Source: Streptomyces sp. NBC_01381
Lineage (GTDB): Bacteria > Actinomycetota > Actinomycetes > Streptomycetales > Streptomycetaceae
Assembly (NCBI RefSeq): GCF_026340305.1
Contig: NZ_JAPEPI010000002.1
Location: 1,426,001 to 1,490,000 of the forward strand
DNA length: 64,000 bases
Reading direction: 5' to 3'
The first letter of the stretch is position 1. The number at the start of each line of letters is the position of its first letter. Of this stretch, positions 44,687 through 52,804 are shown piece by piece. The translations under genes and the position numbers were made by a program. The notes under the pieces are model-generated. The model had not been told where the DNA came from. It saw nothing but the letters and a program-made list of their open reading frames with translations, and did not search any database.

Positions 44687-44710
44687 CACGAACAGACTCA
44701 CGAACAGACC
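44687..44710 (+). repeat. 12-bp tandem direct repeat upstream of cutR
   Basis: CACGAACAGACT (44687-44698) is repeated as CACGAACAGACC (44699-44710), ending 32 bp before the cutR GTG. OmpR-type regulators bind direct repeats, so this may be a CutR site, or a leader element. The rest of the 312-bp gap (44431-44742) holds no gene. Confidence 0.45.
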
Positions 44711-44742
44711 TGCCCGAAGGGGCACAGAGGAAGGACAGCGCC

Positions 44743-45396
44743 GTGCGCGTACTCGTCGTCGAGGACGAGCAGCTGCTCGCCGATGCGGTGGCCACCGGAC
44801 TGCGCCGGGAGGCCATGGCCGTCGACGTCGTGTACGACGGAGCGGCTGCCCTGGAGCGCATCGGGGTCAATGACTACGACGTCGTGGTGCTCGACCGGGA
44901 CCTCCCGCTCGTGCACGGCGACGACGTCTGCCGCAAGATCGTCGAGCTCGGCATGCCGACCCGCGTCCTGATGCTCACCGCGTCGGGCGACGTCAGCGAC
45001 CGTGTCGAGGGCCTGGAGATCGGCGCCGACGACTATCTCCCCAAGCCCTTCGCGTTCAGCGAGCTCACGGCACGCGTGCGTGCCCTCGGCCGGCGTACGA
45101 GCGTGCCGCTGCCGCCCGTCCTGGAGCGCGCCGGCATCAAGCTCGACCCCAACCGCCGCGAGATCTTCCGGGACGGCAAGGAGATCCAGCTTGCGCCCAA
45201 GGAGTTCGCGGTCCTCGAAGTGCTGCTGCGCAGCGAGGGAGCGGTCGTCTCCGCCGAGCAGCTCCTGGAGAAGGCCTGGGACGAGAACACGGACCCGTTC
45301 ACGAACGTGGTCCGGGTGACCGTCATGACGCTGCGCCGGAAGCTCGGCGAGCCCGCCGTCATCGTGACGGTGCCCGGCTCCGGTTACCGGATCTGA
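44743..45396 (+). CDS. cutR: Response regulator CutR (OmpR family)
   Basis: CutR with CutS forms a conserved Streptomyces two-component system, first linked to repression of actinorhodin and later to secretion or redox stress. The 217-residue protein has a receiver with phospho-acceptor D51 (VVVLDRDLPL), T (LTAS) and K (LPKPF), and a winged-helix DNA-binding domain (about 125-215; VVRVTVMTLRRKLG, GSGYRI). GTG start with AGGAAGG site upstream. cutS begins 6 bp after its stop. Confidence 0.93.
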   Translation: MRVLVVEDEQLLADAVATGLRREAMAVDVVYDGAAALERIGVNDYDVVVLDRDLPLVHGDDVCRKIVELGMPTRVLMLTASGDVSDRVEGLEIGADDYLPKPFAFSELTARVRALGRRTSVPLPPVLERAGIKLDPNRREIFRDGKEIQLAPKEFAVLEVLLRSEGAVVSAEQLLEKAWDENTDPFTNVVRVTVMTLRRKLGEPAVIVTVPGSGYRI

Positions 45397-45402
45397 TCCC
45401 CG

Positions 45403-46647
45403 GTGGCCGCGACCCCGGCGCCACCGGCAGCGCCCCCGAAACCCGCCTGGGACCCCAGGAAGGTCGAGGTGCCCTTCCCGTGGCTGCGTCCCACGATCCG
45501 CATAAGGCTCACGCTCCTGTACGGCGGCATGTTCCTCATCGCGGGCATCCTGCTGCTTTCGATCATCTATCTGCTCGCCGCGCAGGCGCTCAACGTGGGC
45601 AGTGACCTGCCGTTCGCCATCGAGGGCGGGTCCACGGTGAGCAGCAAGACCTGCCACAACCTGCCGACCGGGTCCCGGATTCCCGCGGACGAGCTCAACT
45701 CCGCGCTGAACGAGTGCGTCAACCAGATGCGCCAGAGCGCCCTGGACAACCTCCTGAGCCGTTCACTGCTCGCCCTGCTCGGCCTCGCCGTGATCGCCTT
45801 CGCCTTCGGGTACGCGATGGCGGGCCGCGTCCTGTCGCCGCTCGGCCGCATCACGCGCACCGCGCGCCGCGTGGCAGGCACGGACCTGTCCCGGCGCATC
45901 GAACTGGACGGTCCCGACGACGAGTTGAAGGAGCTCTCGGACACCTTCGACGAGATGCTGGACCGCCTGGAGCGGGCCTTCACCGCCCAGCAGCGGTTCG
46001 TCGGCAACGCCTCGCACGAGCTGCGCACACCGCTGGCGATCAACCGCACGCTCCTGGAGGTGCAGCTCTCCGACCCGGCGGCGCCGCCGGAGCTCCATCA
46101 GCTCGGCAAGACGCTGCTCGCCACCAACGAGCGCAGCGAGCAGCTCGTGGAGGGCCTGCTGCTGCTCGCCCGCAGCGACAACCAGATCGTGGAGCGCAAG
46201 CCGGTGGACCTCGCCGAGGTCGCCAACCGCGCCGTCGACCAGGTGCGGTCGGAGGCCGACGCCAAGGGCGTGGAGATCCGCGGGGAGCGGGGCCTGGCCA
46301 TCGTGCAGGGCAACGGCGTCCTCCTGGAGCGGATCGCCCTGAACCTCGTACAGAACGCCGTCAGGTACAACGTGAAGGAGGACGGCTGGGTCGAGGTCAC
46401 CACGGAGGCCCAGCACGGTCAGGCGGTCCTGGTGGTGTCCAACACCGGACCCGTCGTCCCGGCGTACGAGATCGACAACCTCTTCGAGCCGTTCCGGCGG
46501 CTGCGGACGGAGCGCACGGGCAGCGACAAGGGCGTCGGACTCGGCCTGTCGATCGCCCGGTCGGTGGCGCGGGCCCACGGGGGCCGTATCATCGCGGAGC
46601 CGCGCGAGGGGGGTGGGCTCGTGATGCGAGTCACCCTGCCCCTCTGA
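45403..46647 (+). CDS. cutS: Sensor histidine kinase CutS
   Basis: A 414-residue kinase: membrane helix (about 36-60), an extracytoplasmic loop of about 55 residues, second helix (about 120-140), HAMP (about 141-193), HisKA box with H205 (NASHELRTPLA), and HATPase (NLVQNAVRYN; DKGVGLGLSIARSVA). The sensor loop contains exactly two cysteines, C84 (KTCHN) and C105 (NECVN), which could form a disulfide and read extracellular redox state; this fits what has been proposed for CutS. GTG start at 45403. It is cotranscribed with cutR. Confidence 0.93.
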   Translation: MAATPAPPAAPPKPAWDPRKVEVPFPWLRPTIRIRLTLLYGGMFLIAGILLLSIIYLLAAQALNVGSDLPFAIEGGSTVSSKTCHNLPTGSRIPADELNSALNECVNQMRQSALDNLLSRSLLALLGLAVIAFAFGYAMAGRVLSPLGRITRTARRVAGTDLSRRIELDGPDDELKELSDTFDEMLDRLERAFTAQQRFVGNASHELRTPLAINRTLLEVQLSDPAAPPELHQLGKTLLATNERSEQLVEGLLLLARSDNQIVERKPVDLAEVANRAVDQVRSEADAKGVEIRGERGLAIVQGNGVLLERIALNLVQNAVRYNVKEDGWVEVTTEAQHGQAVLVVSNTGPVVPAYEIDNLFEPFRRLRTERTGSDKGVGLGLSIARSVARAHGGRIIAEPREGGGLVMRVTLPL

Positions 46648-47040
46648 GATGCTGCCGCGGACGCGCCGCGATGTTCGCTTTGCGCTGAATTTTCGGGACC
46701 TGATCCTGGAGATTTCATGTGTGATCGATCACAGGGGCGAATTTTCGGCCATCTACTCTCCGTGATCGTGAAAGTCGTTGGAAAGCCGGGAAAATCCGGG
46801 TTTTCGGGGGTCTTGATCACGGGAAGTACACGGGGTGGCGCCTGTGAAGTGCAACATTCGGACCGTGTACGGTCCCGATCGCCATCCAAACCGATCGCCT
46901 CTTCAGGGGTGCGGTTGGGTGTCGATTGAGTAACAGACCTTGATGTGAGGCAAAATCTCCGCCTCAGGTCGGGCACAAGTCCGGCCTCTCACGCGTTACG
47001 TGCGCTGAGACACCGCAGACACCCAGAGGGGGAGAGCGAC
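46648..47040. promoter_or_regulatory. 393-bp non-coding region with a 14-bp palindrome
   Basis: No gene is supported. TGTGATCGATCACA (46720-46733) is a perfect palindrome. A GAAAA/TTTTC inverted repeat lies near 46792-46805. The region is less GC-rich than its surroundings and probably contains the promoter of the DUF4193 gene, whose ribosome site is GAGGGGGAGAG (47026-47036). Confidence 0.45.
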
Positions 47041-47337
47041 ATGGCAACGGACTACGACACCCCACGTAAGACCGACGATGACGTCAATGAGGACAGCATC
47101 GAGGAGCTGAAGGCTCGGCGTAACGACAAGTCGACCTCGGCGGTCGACGTCGACGAGTTCGAGGCCGCAGAGGGCCTTGAGCTGCCCGGCGCGGACCTTT
47201 CCAACGAGGAGCTCGCCGTTCGGGTGCTCCCGAAGCAGCAGGACGAGTTCACCTGCATGAGCTGCTTCCTGGTGCACCACCGCAGCCAGCTGGCCAGGGA
47301 GAAGAACGGCCAGCCGATCTGCCGCGACTGCGACTAG
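47041..47337 (+). CDS. DUF4193 zinc-ribbon-like protein
   Basis: A 98-residue acidic actinobacterial protein. The C-terminal part has two CxxC pairs, FTCMSC (about 70-75) and ICRDC (about 93-97), likely binding zinc. The N-terminal 60 residues are acidic and probably flexible (DDDVNEDSIEELKARR). Homologues occur throughout actinobacteria, often near dut, and have no assigned function; a link to transcription or translation is guesswork. The ATG follows a strong ribosome site and a 393-bp leader region. Confidence 0.9.
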   Translation: MATDYDTPRKTDDDVNEDSIEELKARRNDKSTSAVDVDEFEAAEGLELPGADLSNEELAVRVLPKQQDEFTCMSCFLVHHRSQLAREKNGQPICRDCD

Positions 47338-47350
47338 GGCAGGGTCGGCC

Positions 47351-48289
47351 GTGACCGGCTCGACCCCGCCCAGGAAGCGCCGCTTCCGCAAGCGCGGGGC
47401 GGACGAAGGAATCGCCGTCTTCGACGGCGTACGTGACGACGAGCGGGGCTCTTCCCCCACAGGAACGGCCTCGCTCGAACCGACGAACGCCATCGAGGTG
47501 GCACACGACGAGGCGGCGGCCGACAAGGCGTCCAGGACCAGGACCGATACGTCCAAGGGCCGCCGCGTTGCCGCCGTCACCGGCGGAGTCATGGCGGGCG
47601 TGCGCAAGAGCGGGCGCGGCGCCAAGGCCGGCATCGGCTATCTCGCCGACCGGATCATGGAGAACGCCCCGCGGATCCCGATCCGCGATCTGGGCACCCT
47701 CCGCAAGCAGTTCCCGGGCCTTGGCCCCGAGCAGCTCGCGGACAAACTCATCGCCGGCGCGGCCAACGCGACCTCCACGGTCGGGGCCGGAGTCGGCGCT
47801 GCGGCGATGCTGCCCATGCCGCCCGCGATGCCCGCGGAGCTGGCCGCCGAGATCACCGGCGTGGCGGCCATCGAGCTCAAGCTCGTCGCCGAACTCCACG
47901 AGGTCTACGGCTTGCGCCCGCCGGGGAACCTGAAACAGCGCAGCACCGCCTACCTCACCGCGTGGACCGAGGAGCGTGGCATCGACGTCGCGAAGCCCGC
48001 GTCGATCAACGCGGCCCTCGGCGGTCAGATGAAGCGCGAACTGCGCCAGCAGATCATGAAGCGCATGGTGCGGAACCTGCCGAACCTGATGCCTTTCATG
48101 GTGGGCGCCGCGGTCGGGGCGGTCATGAACCGCCGTGACACCAAGAAGCTGGCTGAGCGGGTCCGTGCGGACCTGCGGAAGTCGCAGGTGCCCTGGGACG
48201 CCCTGCCCGAGCTGCCGCCCCTGGAGAGGCCGGAGAGGCCTTTGGACCCCCTGCACCCGGACGGGCTGCCCAAGGAGCTGGGGTACTGA
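47351..48289 (+). CDS. Conserved actinobacterial protein of unknown function
   Basis: A 312-residue protein. The N-terminal 75 residues are charged and disordered; the middle (about 95-185) has GAGVGAAAMLPMPPAMPAEL-type Gly/Ala/Pro hydrophobic sequence, followed by LVAELHEVYGLRP and a basic amphipathic part. MPFMVGAAVGAVMNRRDTKK (about 246-265) could be a membrane hairpin. It has some resemblance in pattern to EcsC-type proteins, not enough to name it. The GTG start lies 13 bp after DUF4193, so the two are an operon. Confidence 0.7.
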   Translation: MTGSTPPRKRRFRKRGADEGIAVFDGVRDDERGSSPTGTASLEPTNAIEVAHDEAAADKASRTRTDTSKGRRVAAVTGGVMAGVRKSGRGAKAGIGYLADRIMENAPRIPIRDLGTLRKQFPGLGPEQLADKLIAGAANATSTVGAGVGAAAMLPMPPAMPAELAAEITGVAAIELKLVAELHEVYGLRPPGNLKQRSTAYLTAWTEERGIDVAKPASINAALGGQMKRELRQQIMKRMVRNLPNLMPFMVGAAVGAVMNRRDTKKLAERVRADLRKSQVPWDALPELPPLERPERPLDPLHPDGLPKELGY

Positions 48290-48293
48290 CGCG

Positions 48294-48315
48294 TGAGGCC
48301 CCCGCGAGGGCCTCA
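48294..48315. terminator. Short bidirectional terminator
   Basis: Perfect 8-bp stem TGAGGCCC (48294-48301) / GGGCCTCA (48308-48315) between convergent genes. Confidence 0.7.
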
Positions 48316-48335
48316 GGCCGCCCCTACGAAGCCCG

Positions 48336-48782
48336 TTACGAAGTCCGTACGGCCGTCAGCGCCGCCGCAAGACCCTCGGGGTCCCTCGTCGACACGTACA
48401 CGTACGGGGTCGGGTCCTGCGGGTCCGTGATCTCCACGCGCAGCGCCGTCGGGATGTAGGCGCGCAGCAGCATGAAGGCGCGCGGGTCGGCCTTCTGGCC
48501 GCGCCAGGCGCGCGCCTCTTCCGGGTCGAGCACCTGGGGCTCGCCCAGGGCGGACACCGGGATCTTCGCGTCGCCGACGACCAGGGAGTCGGCCATCACG
48601 CGGATGCGGGGAGAGCCGTACGAACTGGTCACGACCGCGGCGACCGCCGTCCCTGCAACCAGGCCGCCGAGCAGCGGCAGGGTGCCGAAGGGGAGCATGA
48701 TCAGGGCCATCGCGATGCCGACCAGGAGCGAGACAAGCCACCAGGAACGGGGAGCCGTCAGGCGTTCTTCGTAAGGCTGCAT
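48336..48782 (-). CDS. DUF3093 membrane protein
   Basis: A 148-residue actinobacterial protein with two adjacent membrane helices (about 14-34 and 36-55) and a cytoplasmic beta-rich domain (RIRVMADSLVVGDAKIPVSA; LRVEITDPQDPTPYVYVSTRDP). It starts at ATG 48782 (MQPYEERLTAPRSWW), the family start; the longer frame upstream reaches into the divergent thioesterase promoter. Members of this family lie beside dut across actinobacteria. No function is known. Confidence 0.85.
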   Translation of the reverse strand: MQPYEERLTAPRSWWLVSLLVGIAMALIMLPFGTLPLLGGLVAGTAVAAVVTSSYGSPRIRVMADSLVVGDAKIPVSALGEPQVLDPEEARAWRGQKADPRAFMLLRAYIPTALRVEITDPQDPTPYVYVSTRDPEGLAAALTAVRTS

Positions 48783-48840
48783 GTTCCCCAGCTTGGCACG
48801 ATGAGCTGAGTCACTGGACTCGCGGGTAAGGTCTGCGGCT

Positions 48841-49425
48841 GTGAGTGGTACTTCAGCAGCTCTGACGCCCCCGGCCGACGCCATAGCGCCCGTCCGTCAC
48901 CCCGACGCGCCCGCCCCCGGTGAGCTCATCGGAGCCCATTACGAACACTGTTTCGGCTGCGGCGAAGGGCAGGCCCACGGGCTGCACCTGGCGGCACGTG
49001 CCGGTGAAGGCGTCCGCGTCACCGCCGAGTTCACGGTCCGGCAGGCACACCAGGGCGCGCCGGGCCTCGCCCACGGCGGCGTCCTCGCCACCGCGCTCGA
49101 CGAGACGCTCGGCTCGCTGAACTGGCTGCTCCGGGTGATCGCGGTGACCGGACGGCTTGAGACCGACTTCGTACGGCCCGTTCCGGTGGACACGGTGCTC
49201 TTCCTTGAGGCCGAGGTGACCGCCGTCGCCGGCCGGAAGATCTACTCCACGGCCACCGGACGGATCGGCGGCCCCGACGGGCCCGTGGCCGTCCGCGCCG
49301 ACGCACTCTTCATCGAGGTCAAGGTCGACCACTTCATCGAGAACGGCCGCCCGGAGGAGATCCGGGCCGCCATGGAAGACCCCGACCAGATCCGCCGCGT
49401 ACGCGCCTTCGAGGTGAACCCGTGA
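48841..49425 (+). CDS. PaaI/hotdog-fold thioesterase
   Basis: A 194-residue hotdog-fold protein. NHYEHCFGCG-type sequence (HYEHCFGCGEGQAHGLHL, about 34-51), then HQGAPGLAHGGVLATALDETLG (about 66-87), which carries the catalytic acidic residue of the PaaI group. It probably hydrolyses an acyl-CoA thioester of unknown identity. The GTG start lies 8 nt after TAAGGT with no ribosome site, suggesting a leaderless transcript. Its stop overlaps dut by 4 nt (GTGA). Confidence 0.85.
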   Translation: MSGTSAALTPPADAIAPVRHPDAPAPGELIGAHYEHCFGCGEGQAHGLHLAARAGEGVRVTAEFTVRQAHQGAPGLAHGGVLATALDETLGSLNWLLRVIAVTGRLETDFVRPVPVDTVLFLEAEVTAVAGRKIYSTATGRIGGPDGPVAVRADALFIEVKVDHFIENGRPEEIRAAMEDPDQIRRVRAFEVNP

Positions 49426-49958
49426 CCCCCGCACCCCGCCCGGAGCTCGACGTCCTGATCCGTCGCGTCGACTCCGAAGTGCCGCTGCCCGCGTACGCGC
49501 AGCCCGGTGACGCCGGGGCGGATCTACGGACCACCGAGGCGTGCGAACTCGCCCCGGGTGAGCGGGTGGTGCTGCCCACCGGGGTGTCCATCGCGCTCCC
49601 CGAGGGGTACGCGGCCTTCGTGCACCCGCGTTCCGGCCTCGCCGCCCGCTGCGGTGTCGCTCTGGTGAATGCCCCAGGGACGGTGGATGCCGGGTACCGT
49701 GGAGAGATCAAGGTGATCGTGGTGAATCTCGACCCGCGCGAGCGTGTGCGGTTCGAGCGCTTCGACCGGATTGCCCAACTGGTCGTCCAGCAGGTCGAGA
49801 AGGTGCGCTTCCGGGAGGTGGCACAGCTTCCCGACTCGGCGCGGGCCGAGGGGGGCTTCGGGTCCACCGGCGGCCATGCCGCCGTGGGCGCCGGCTCGGG
49901 TGAAAAAACGGGTGGGAATCGATACGCATCGGTCGTATCTGACCGGGAAGGACAGTGA
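49422..49958 (+). CDS. dut: dUTP pyrophosphatase
   Basis: Trimeric dUTPase, which cleaves dUTP to dUMP and pyrophosphate, keeping uracil out of DNA. All five motifs are seen: DAGADLRT (1), HPRSGLAARCG (2), GTVDAGYRGEIKV (3), RIAQLVVQQV (4) and FGSTGGH (5). At 178 residues it is slightly longer than the usual 140-160 because of a C-terminal tail after motif 5. It is coupled to the thioesterase gene and followed by the DUF3710 gene one base later. Confidence 0.95.
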   Translation: MTPAPRPELDVLIRRVDSEVPLPAYAQPGDAGADLRTTEACELAPGERVVLPTGVSIALPEGYAAFVHPRSGLAARCGVALVNAPGTVDAGYRGEIKVIVVNLDPRERVRFERFDRIAQLVVQQVEKVRFREVAQLPDSARAEGGFGSTGGHAAVGAGSGEKTGGNRYASVVSDREGQ

Positions 49959-49959
49959 C

Positions 49960-50718
49960 GTGTTCGGACGTCGCAAGAAGGACAGTGCCGCCGAGGACGC
50001 GGCGGGCGAGGCCGAGCAGGTCGTCGACAGCGGCGACGCAGCGGAACCGCAGTCCGAGCGTGTGAGGCTCGAGCCCGAGCCGCGGCCCGACGGACCCTGG
50101 GACGCCTCCGAGGTCCGTGAGCCCGGCGAGGGCAGGGTGGACCTGGGCGGCCTCTTCGTACCGGGTGTCGAGGGCATGGAGCTGCGGGTGGAGGTCGCGG
50201 GTGACGCGATCGTCGCGGCGACCGTCGTGCTCCAGGACAGCGCCATCCAGCTGCAGGGCTTCGCCGCCCCCAAGAAGCAGGGCATCTGGGGCGAGGTCCG
50301 CGAGGAGATCGCTTCGGGCATCACCCAGCAGGGCGGCGTGATCGACGAGGTCGAGGGCCCCCTCGGCTGGGAGCTGCGCGCGCAGGTCCCGGTGCAGCTG
50401 CCGGACGGCACGGGCGGGGTGCAGGTCGTGCGCTTCATCGGTGTCGACGGCCCGCGGTGGTTCCTGCGCGGAGTCATCTCCGGCCAGGGTGCGGTGCAGC
50501 CGCAGGCGGCCGGGCTGCTCGAGCAGATCTTCCGGGACACGGTCGTGGTGCGCGGTGAGGGCCCGATGGCTCCCCGTGACCCGATCGTCCTGAAGCTGCC
50601 GGACGACGCGCAGATGGTCGCCGAGGGAACCGTTCAGCAGGAGCAGCAGGAGGGCTCGCGGTTCTCGGGCGGCATGGGCCAGCTCGCGCGCGGTCCTGAG
50701 ATCACCGAGGTGCGCTGA
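49960..50718 (+). CDS. DUF3710 protein
   Basis: A 252-residue conserved actinobacterial protein typically encoded just after dut. A charged N-terminal tail (about 1-50) precedes a single domain (about 55-235) with LGGLFVPGVEGMELRVEV, APKKQGIWGEVREEI and VRFIGVDGPRWFLRGVISG. No membrane segment or catalytic pattern is clear. The GTG at 49960 follows AAGGA; the upstream extension of the frame overlaps dut and is rejected. A strong terminator follows 43 bp after the stop. Confidence 0.88.
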   Translation: MFGRRKKDSAAEDAAGEAEQVVDSGDAAEPQSERVRLEPEPRPDGPWDASEVREPGEGRVDLGGLFVPGVEGMELRVEVAGDAIVAATVVLQDSAIQLQGFAAPKKQGIWGEVREEIASGITQQGGVIDEVEGPLGWELRAQVPVQLPDGTGGVQVVRFIGVDGPRWFLRGVISGQGAVQPQAAGLLEQIFRDTVVVRGEGPMAPRDPIVLKLPDDAQMVAEGTVQQEQQEGSRFSGGMGQLARGPEITEVR

Positions 50719-50761
50719 GGCGCTCCGAGGGGCGCAGAGATGCGCCGGTCATGAGTTGCGA

Positions 50762-50803
50762 GCCGATGGGCCGCACCCCTTCACGGGGGTGCGGCCCATC
50801 GGC
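50762..50803 (+). terminator. Terminator after the DUF3710 gene
   Basis: Perfect stem GCCGATGGGCCGCACCCC (50762-50779) / GGGGTGCGGCCCATCGGC (50786-50803), followed by GTTTTCG. Confidence 0.92.
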
Positions 50804-50836
50804 GTTTTCGCAGGCGGGAGGGGCGTGGCGGAGGAA

Positions 50837-50890
50837 GCCGTAAGAGAGTCGTCAATGGAGTGCCAAGGGCCGTAAGGGAGGCGTCAACGG
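50837..50890 (+). repeat. Two 22-bp direct repeats upstream of kdp (KdpE-type operator)
   Basis: 50837-50858 and 50869-50890 share 19 of 22 bases, with the common core GCCGTAAG-GAG-CGTCAA. Their starts are 32 bp apart, about three helical turns, so dimers would bind on one face. They lie about 70 bp before the first kdp-locus ORF. Direct repeats of this kind suit an OmpR-family regulator such as KdpE. No promoter element was firmly placed. Confidence 0.65.
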
Positions 50891-50961
50891 CGGTCGAATC
50901 CGGCCAGGGAGGGGGTTTGCTCAAGAGGTCAGGAAACCCGAATCTCTCCTAGGAGCACACG

Positions 50962-51045
50962 ATGGCCGACGTGGCCTTCGTCGTCACCACGATCGCGGTG
51001 TTCGCGCTGGTGGCCTCTGTCGCCAAGGGGGTGGCGAAGCTGTGA
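50962..51045 (+). CDS. 27-residue membrane peptide at the head of kdp
   Basis: ATG at 50962 with a good ribosome site (AGGAG, 50951-50955). The peptide begins [20 protein letters not shown] and ends with Lys residues (AKGVAKL), so it is one membrane helix with a basic end. Its stop overlaps the kdpF start by 4 nt (GTGA), and codon third positions are G/C-rich. It resembles KdpF in size and topology but not in sequence. It could be an extra small subunit of the Kdp complex or a leader peptide that drives kdpF translation. Both are inference. Confidence 0.65.
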   Translation: MADVAFVVTTIAVFALVASVAKGVAKL

Positions 51046-51131
51046 CTGCCGAGAACATCGTCGGTCTTGTCGTGGCCGTCGCTCTGCTGGGCTATCTCGT
51101 TCTCGCTCTTGTGTTCCCGGAGAGGTTCTGA
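51042..51131 (+). CDS. kdpF: KdpF, small subunit of the potassium ATPase
   Basis: A 29-residue single-helix protein starting at GTG 51042. The sequence [20 protein letters not shown] followed by ERF is the typical actinobacterial KdpF pattern. It stabilises the KdpFABC complex in the membrane. It overlaps the preceding 27-residue ORF by 4 nt and ends 8 bp before kdpA. Confidence 0.9.
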   Translation: MTAENIVGLVVAVALLGYLVLALVFPERF

Positions 51132-51139
51132 GTACGGAT

Positions 51140-52804
51140 ATGAGCCCTGTTCTTTCCGGTGTGCTCCAGCTGCTCGCGCTGATAGTGGCGCTGGGCCTTG
51201 CATACCGTCCGCTCGGCGATTACATGGCCAAGGTCTACGGCTCGAAGAAGCATCTTCGTGGCGAGAAGTGGATCTACAAGGCCATCGGCGCCAATCCCGA
51301 CACCGAGATGCGCTGGCCGGCGTATCTGCGCGGAGTGCTCGCCTTCTCCGCGGTCGGCGTGCTCTTCCTCTATCTGCTGCAGCGGCTGCAAGGTTCGCTA
51401 CCTGGATCGCTGGGCTTCAAGTCGATCGATCCGGACCAGGCATTCAACACCGCCGCCTCTTTCGTGGCGAACACCAACTGGCAGTCGTACTCAGGCGAAC
51501 AGGCCATGGGCCACGTCGTGCAGACCGGTGGTCTGGCGGTGCAGAACTTCGTGTCGGCCGCCGTGGGCATTGCGGTCGCCGTCGCGCTGGTGCGGGGCTT
51601 CGCCCGTTCCCGTACGGGGGAGTTGGGCAACTTCTGGGCCGACCTGGTGCGTGGTGTCGTACGCATTCTGATCCCGATCGCGGTGATCGGCGCGATCGTG
51701 CTGGTGGCCTGTGGCGCGATCCAGAACTTCTCCGGCATTCATGAGGTCGGGCAGTTCACGGGCGGCAGCCAGGAGTGGAACGGCGGGGTGGTGGCCTCGC
51801 AGGAGGTCATCAAGGAGCTGGGCACCAACGGTGGCGGTTACTTCAACGCCAACTCGGCCCATCCCTTTGAGAATCCCAACGCCTTCTCGAACCTCTTCGA
51901 GGTGTTCTTGATCCTGGTGATCCCCTTCGCGTTGACGCGGACCTTCGGCAAGATGGTCGGCAGTGTGAAGCAGGGATACGCGATTCTCGCCACGATGGCG
52001 ACAATCTGGATCGGCTTCACCGCGTTGATGATGTGGACCGAATTCCACCACGGCGGCCCGGCGTTCGATGTCGCGGGCGGGGCCCTGGAGGGCAAGGAGA
52101 CGCGGTTCGGGATCGGTGGTTCGGCGATCTTCTCGGTGGCCACGACGCTGACCTCGACGGGCGCGGTCAACTCCTTCCACTCGTCGAACACAGGTTTCGG
52201 TGGCGGACTGGATCTGCTGGGCATGCAGTTGGGCGAGATCGCGCCCGGTGGTACGGGTTCTGGTCTCTACGGCATGCTGATCATGGCGATCATCGCGGTG
52301 TTCATCGCGGGTCTGATGGTCGGTCGTACGCCGGAGTACCTGGGCAAGAAGATCGGCACCCGTGAGATCAAGCTGGCGGCCTGCTACATCCTGATCACGC
52401 CCGCTCTGGTGCTCGGGTTCACGGCGGTGTCGATGGCGCTGCCGACGCCGAAGGACTCGATGCTGAATTCCGGGGCGCATGGTTTCTCGGAGATTCTGTA
52501 CGCGTTCACGTCCGGGGCGAACAACAACGGTTCGGCCTTCGCGGGGCTGAGCGCGGACACCAACTGGTTCAACACCACGATCGGGCTTGCGATGCTGCTC
52601 GGCCGGTTCCTGCCGATGGTGTTCGTGCTCGCGCTTGCGGGTTCGCTGGCCGAGCAGAAGCCGGTTCCGGAGACGGCGGGCACGCTGCGTACCGAAAAGC
52701 CGCTGTTCACCGGGTTGTTGGTCGGCACCATCATGATCATCACCGGTCTGACCTACTTCCCCGCACTGGCCCTTGGGCCATTGGCCGAGGGGCTCGCGTC
52801 ATGA
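51140..52804 (+). CDS. kdpA: KdpA, potassium-binding channel-like subunit
   Basis: The 554-residue membrane subunit that binds and conducts potassium in the high-affinity KdpFABC pump. It has about ten helices and the four degenerate selectivity-filter repeats, including [35 protein letters not shown] and [13 protein letters not shown]. Length is normal for the family. Its stop overlaps kdpB by 4 nt (ATGA). The ribosome site is weak, which suggests coupling to kdpF. Confidence 0.97.
   Translation: MSPVLSGVLQLLALIVALGLAYRPLGDYMAKVYGSKKHLRGEKWIYKAIGANPDTEMRWPAYLRGVLAFSAVGVLFLYLLQRLQGSLPGSLGFKSIDPDQAFNTAASFVANTNWQSYSGEQAMGHVVQTGGLAVQNFVSAAVGIAVAVALVRGFARSRTGELGNFWADLVRGVVRILIPIAVIGAIVLVACGAIQNFSGIHEVGQFTGGSQEWNGGVVASQEVIKELGTNGGGYFNANSAHPFENPNAFSNLFEVFLILVIPFALTRTFGKMVGSVKQGYAILATMATIWIGFTALMMWTEFHHGGPAFDVAGGALEGKETRFGIGGSAIFSVATTLTSTGAVNSFHSSNTGFGGGLDLLGMQLGEIAPGGTGSGLYGMLIMAIIAVFIAGLMVGRTPEYLGKKIGTREIKLAACYILITPALVLGFTAVSMALPTPKDSMLNSGAHGFSEILYAFTSGANNNGSAFAGLSADTNWFNTTIGLAMLLGRFLPMVFVLALAGSLAEQKPVPETAGTLRTEKPLFTGLLVGTIMIITGLTYFPALALGPLAEGLAS

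Noticed and set aside
46720-46733. Assignment of TGTGATCGATCACA as a Crp site
   Set aside because: The half-site spacing is 4 bp, not 6, so it is reported only as a palindrome.
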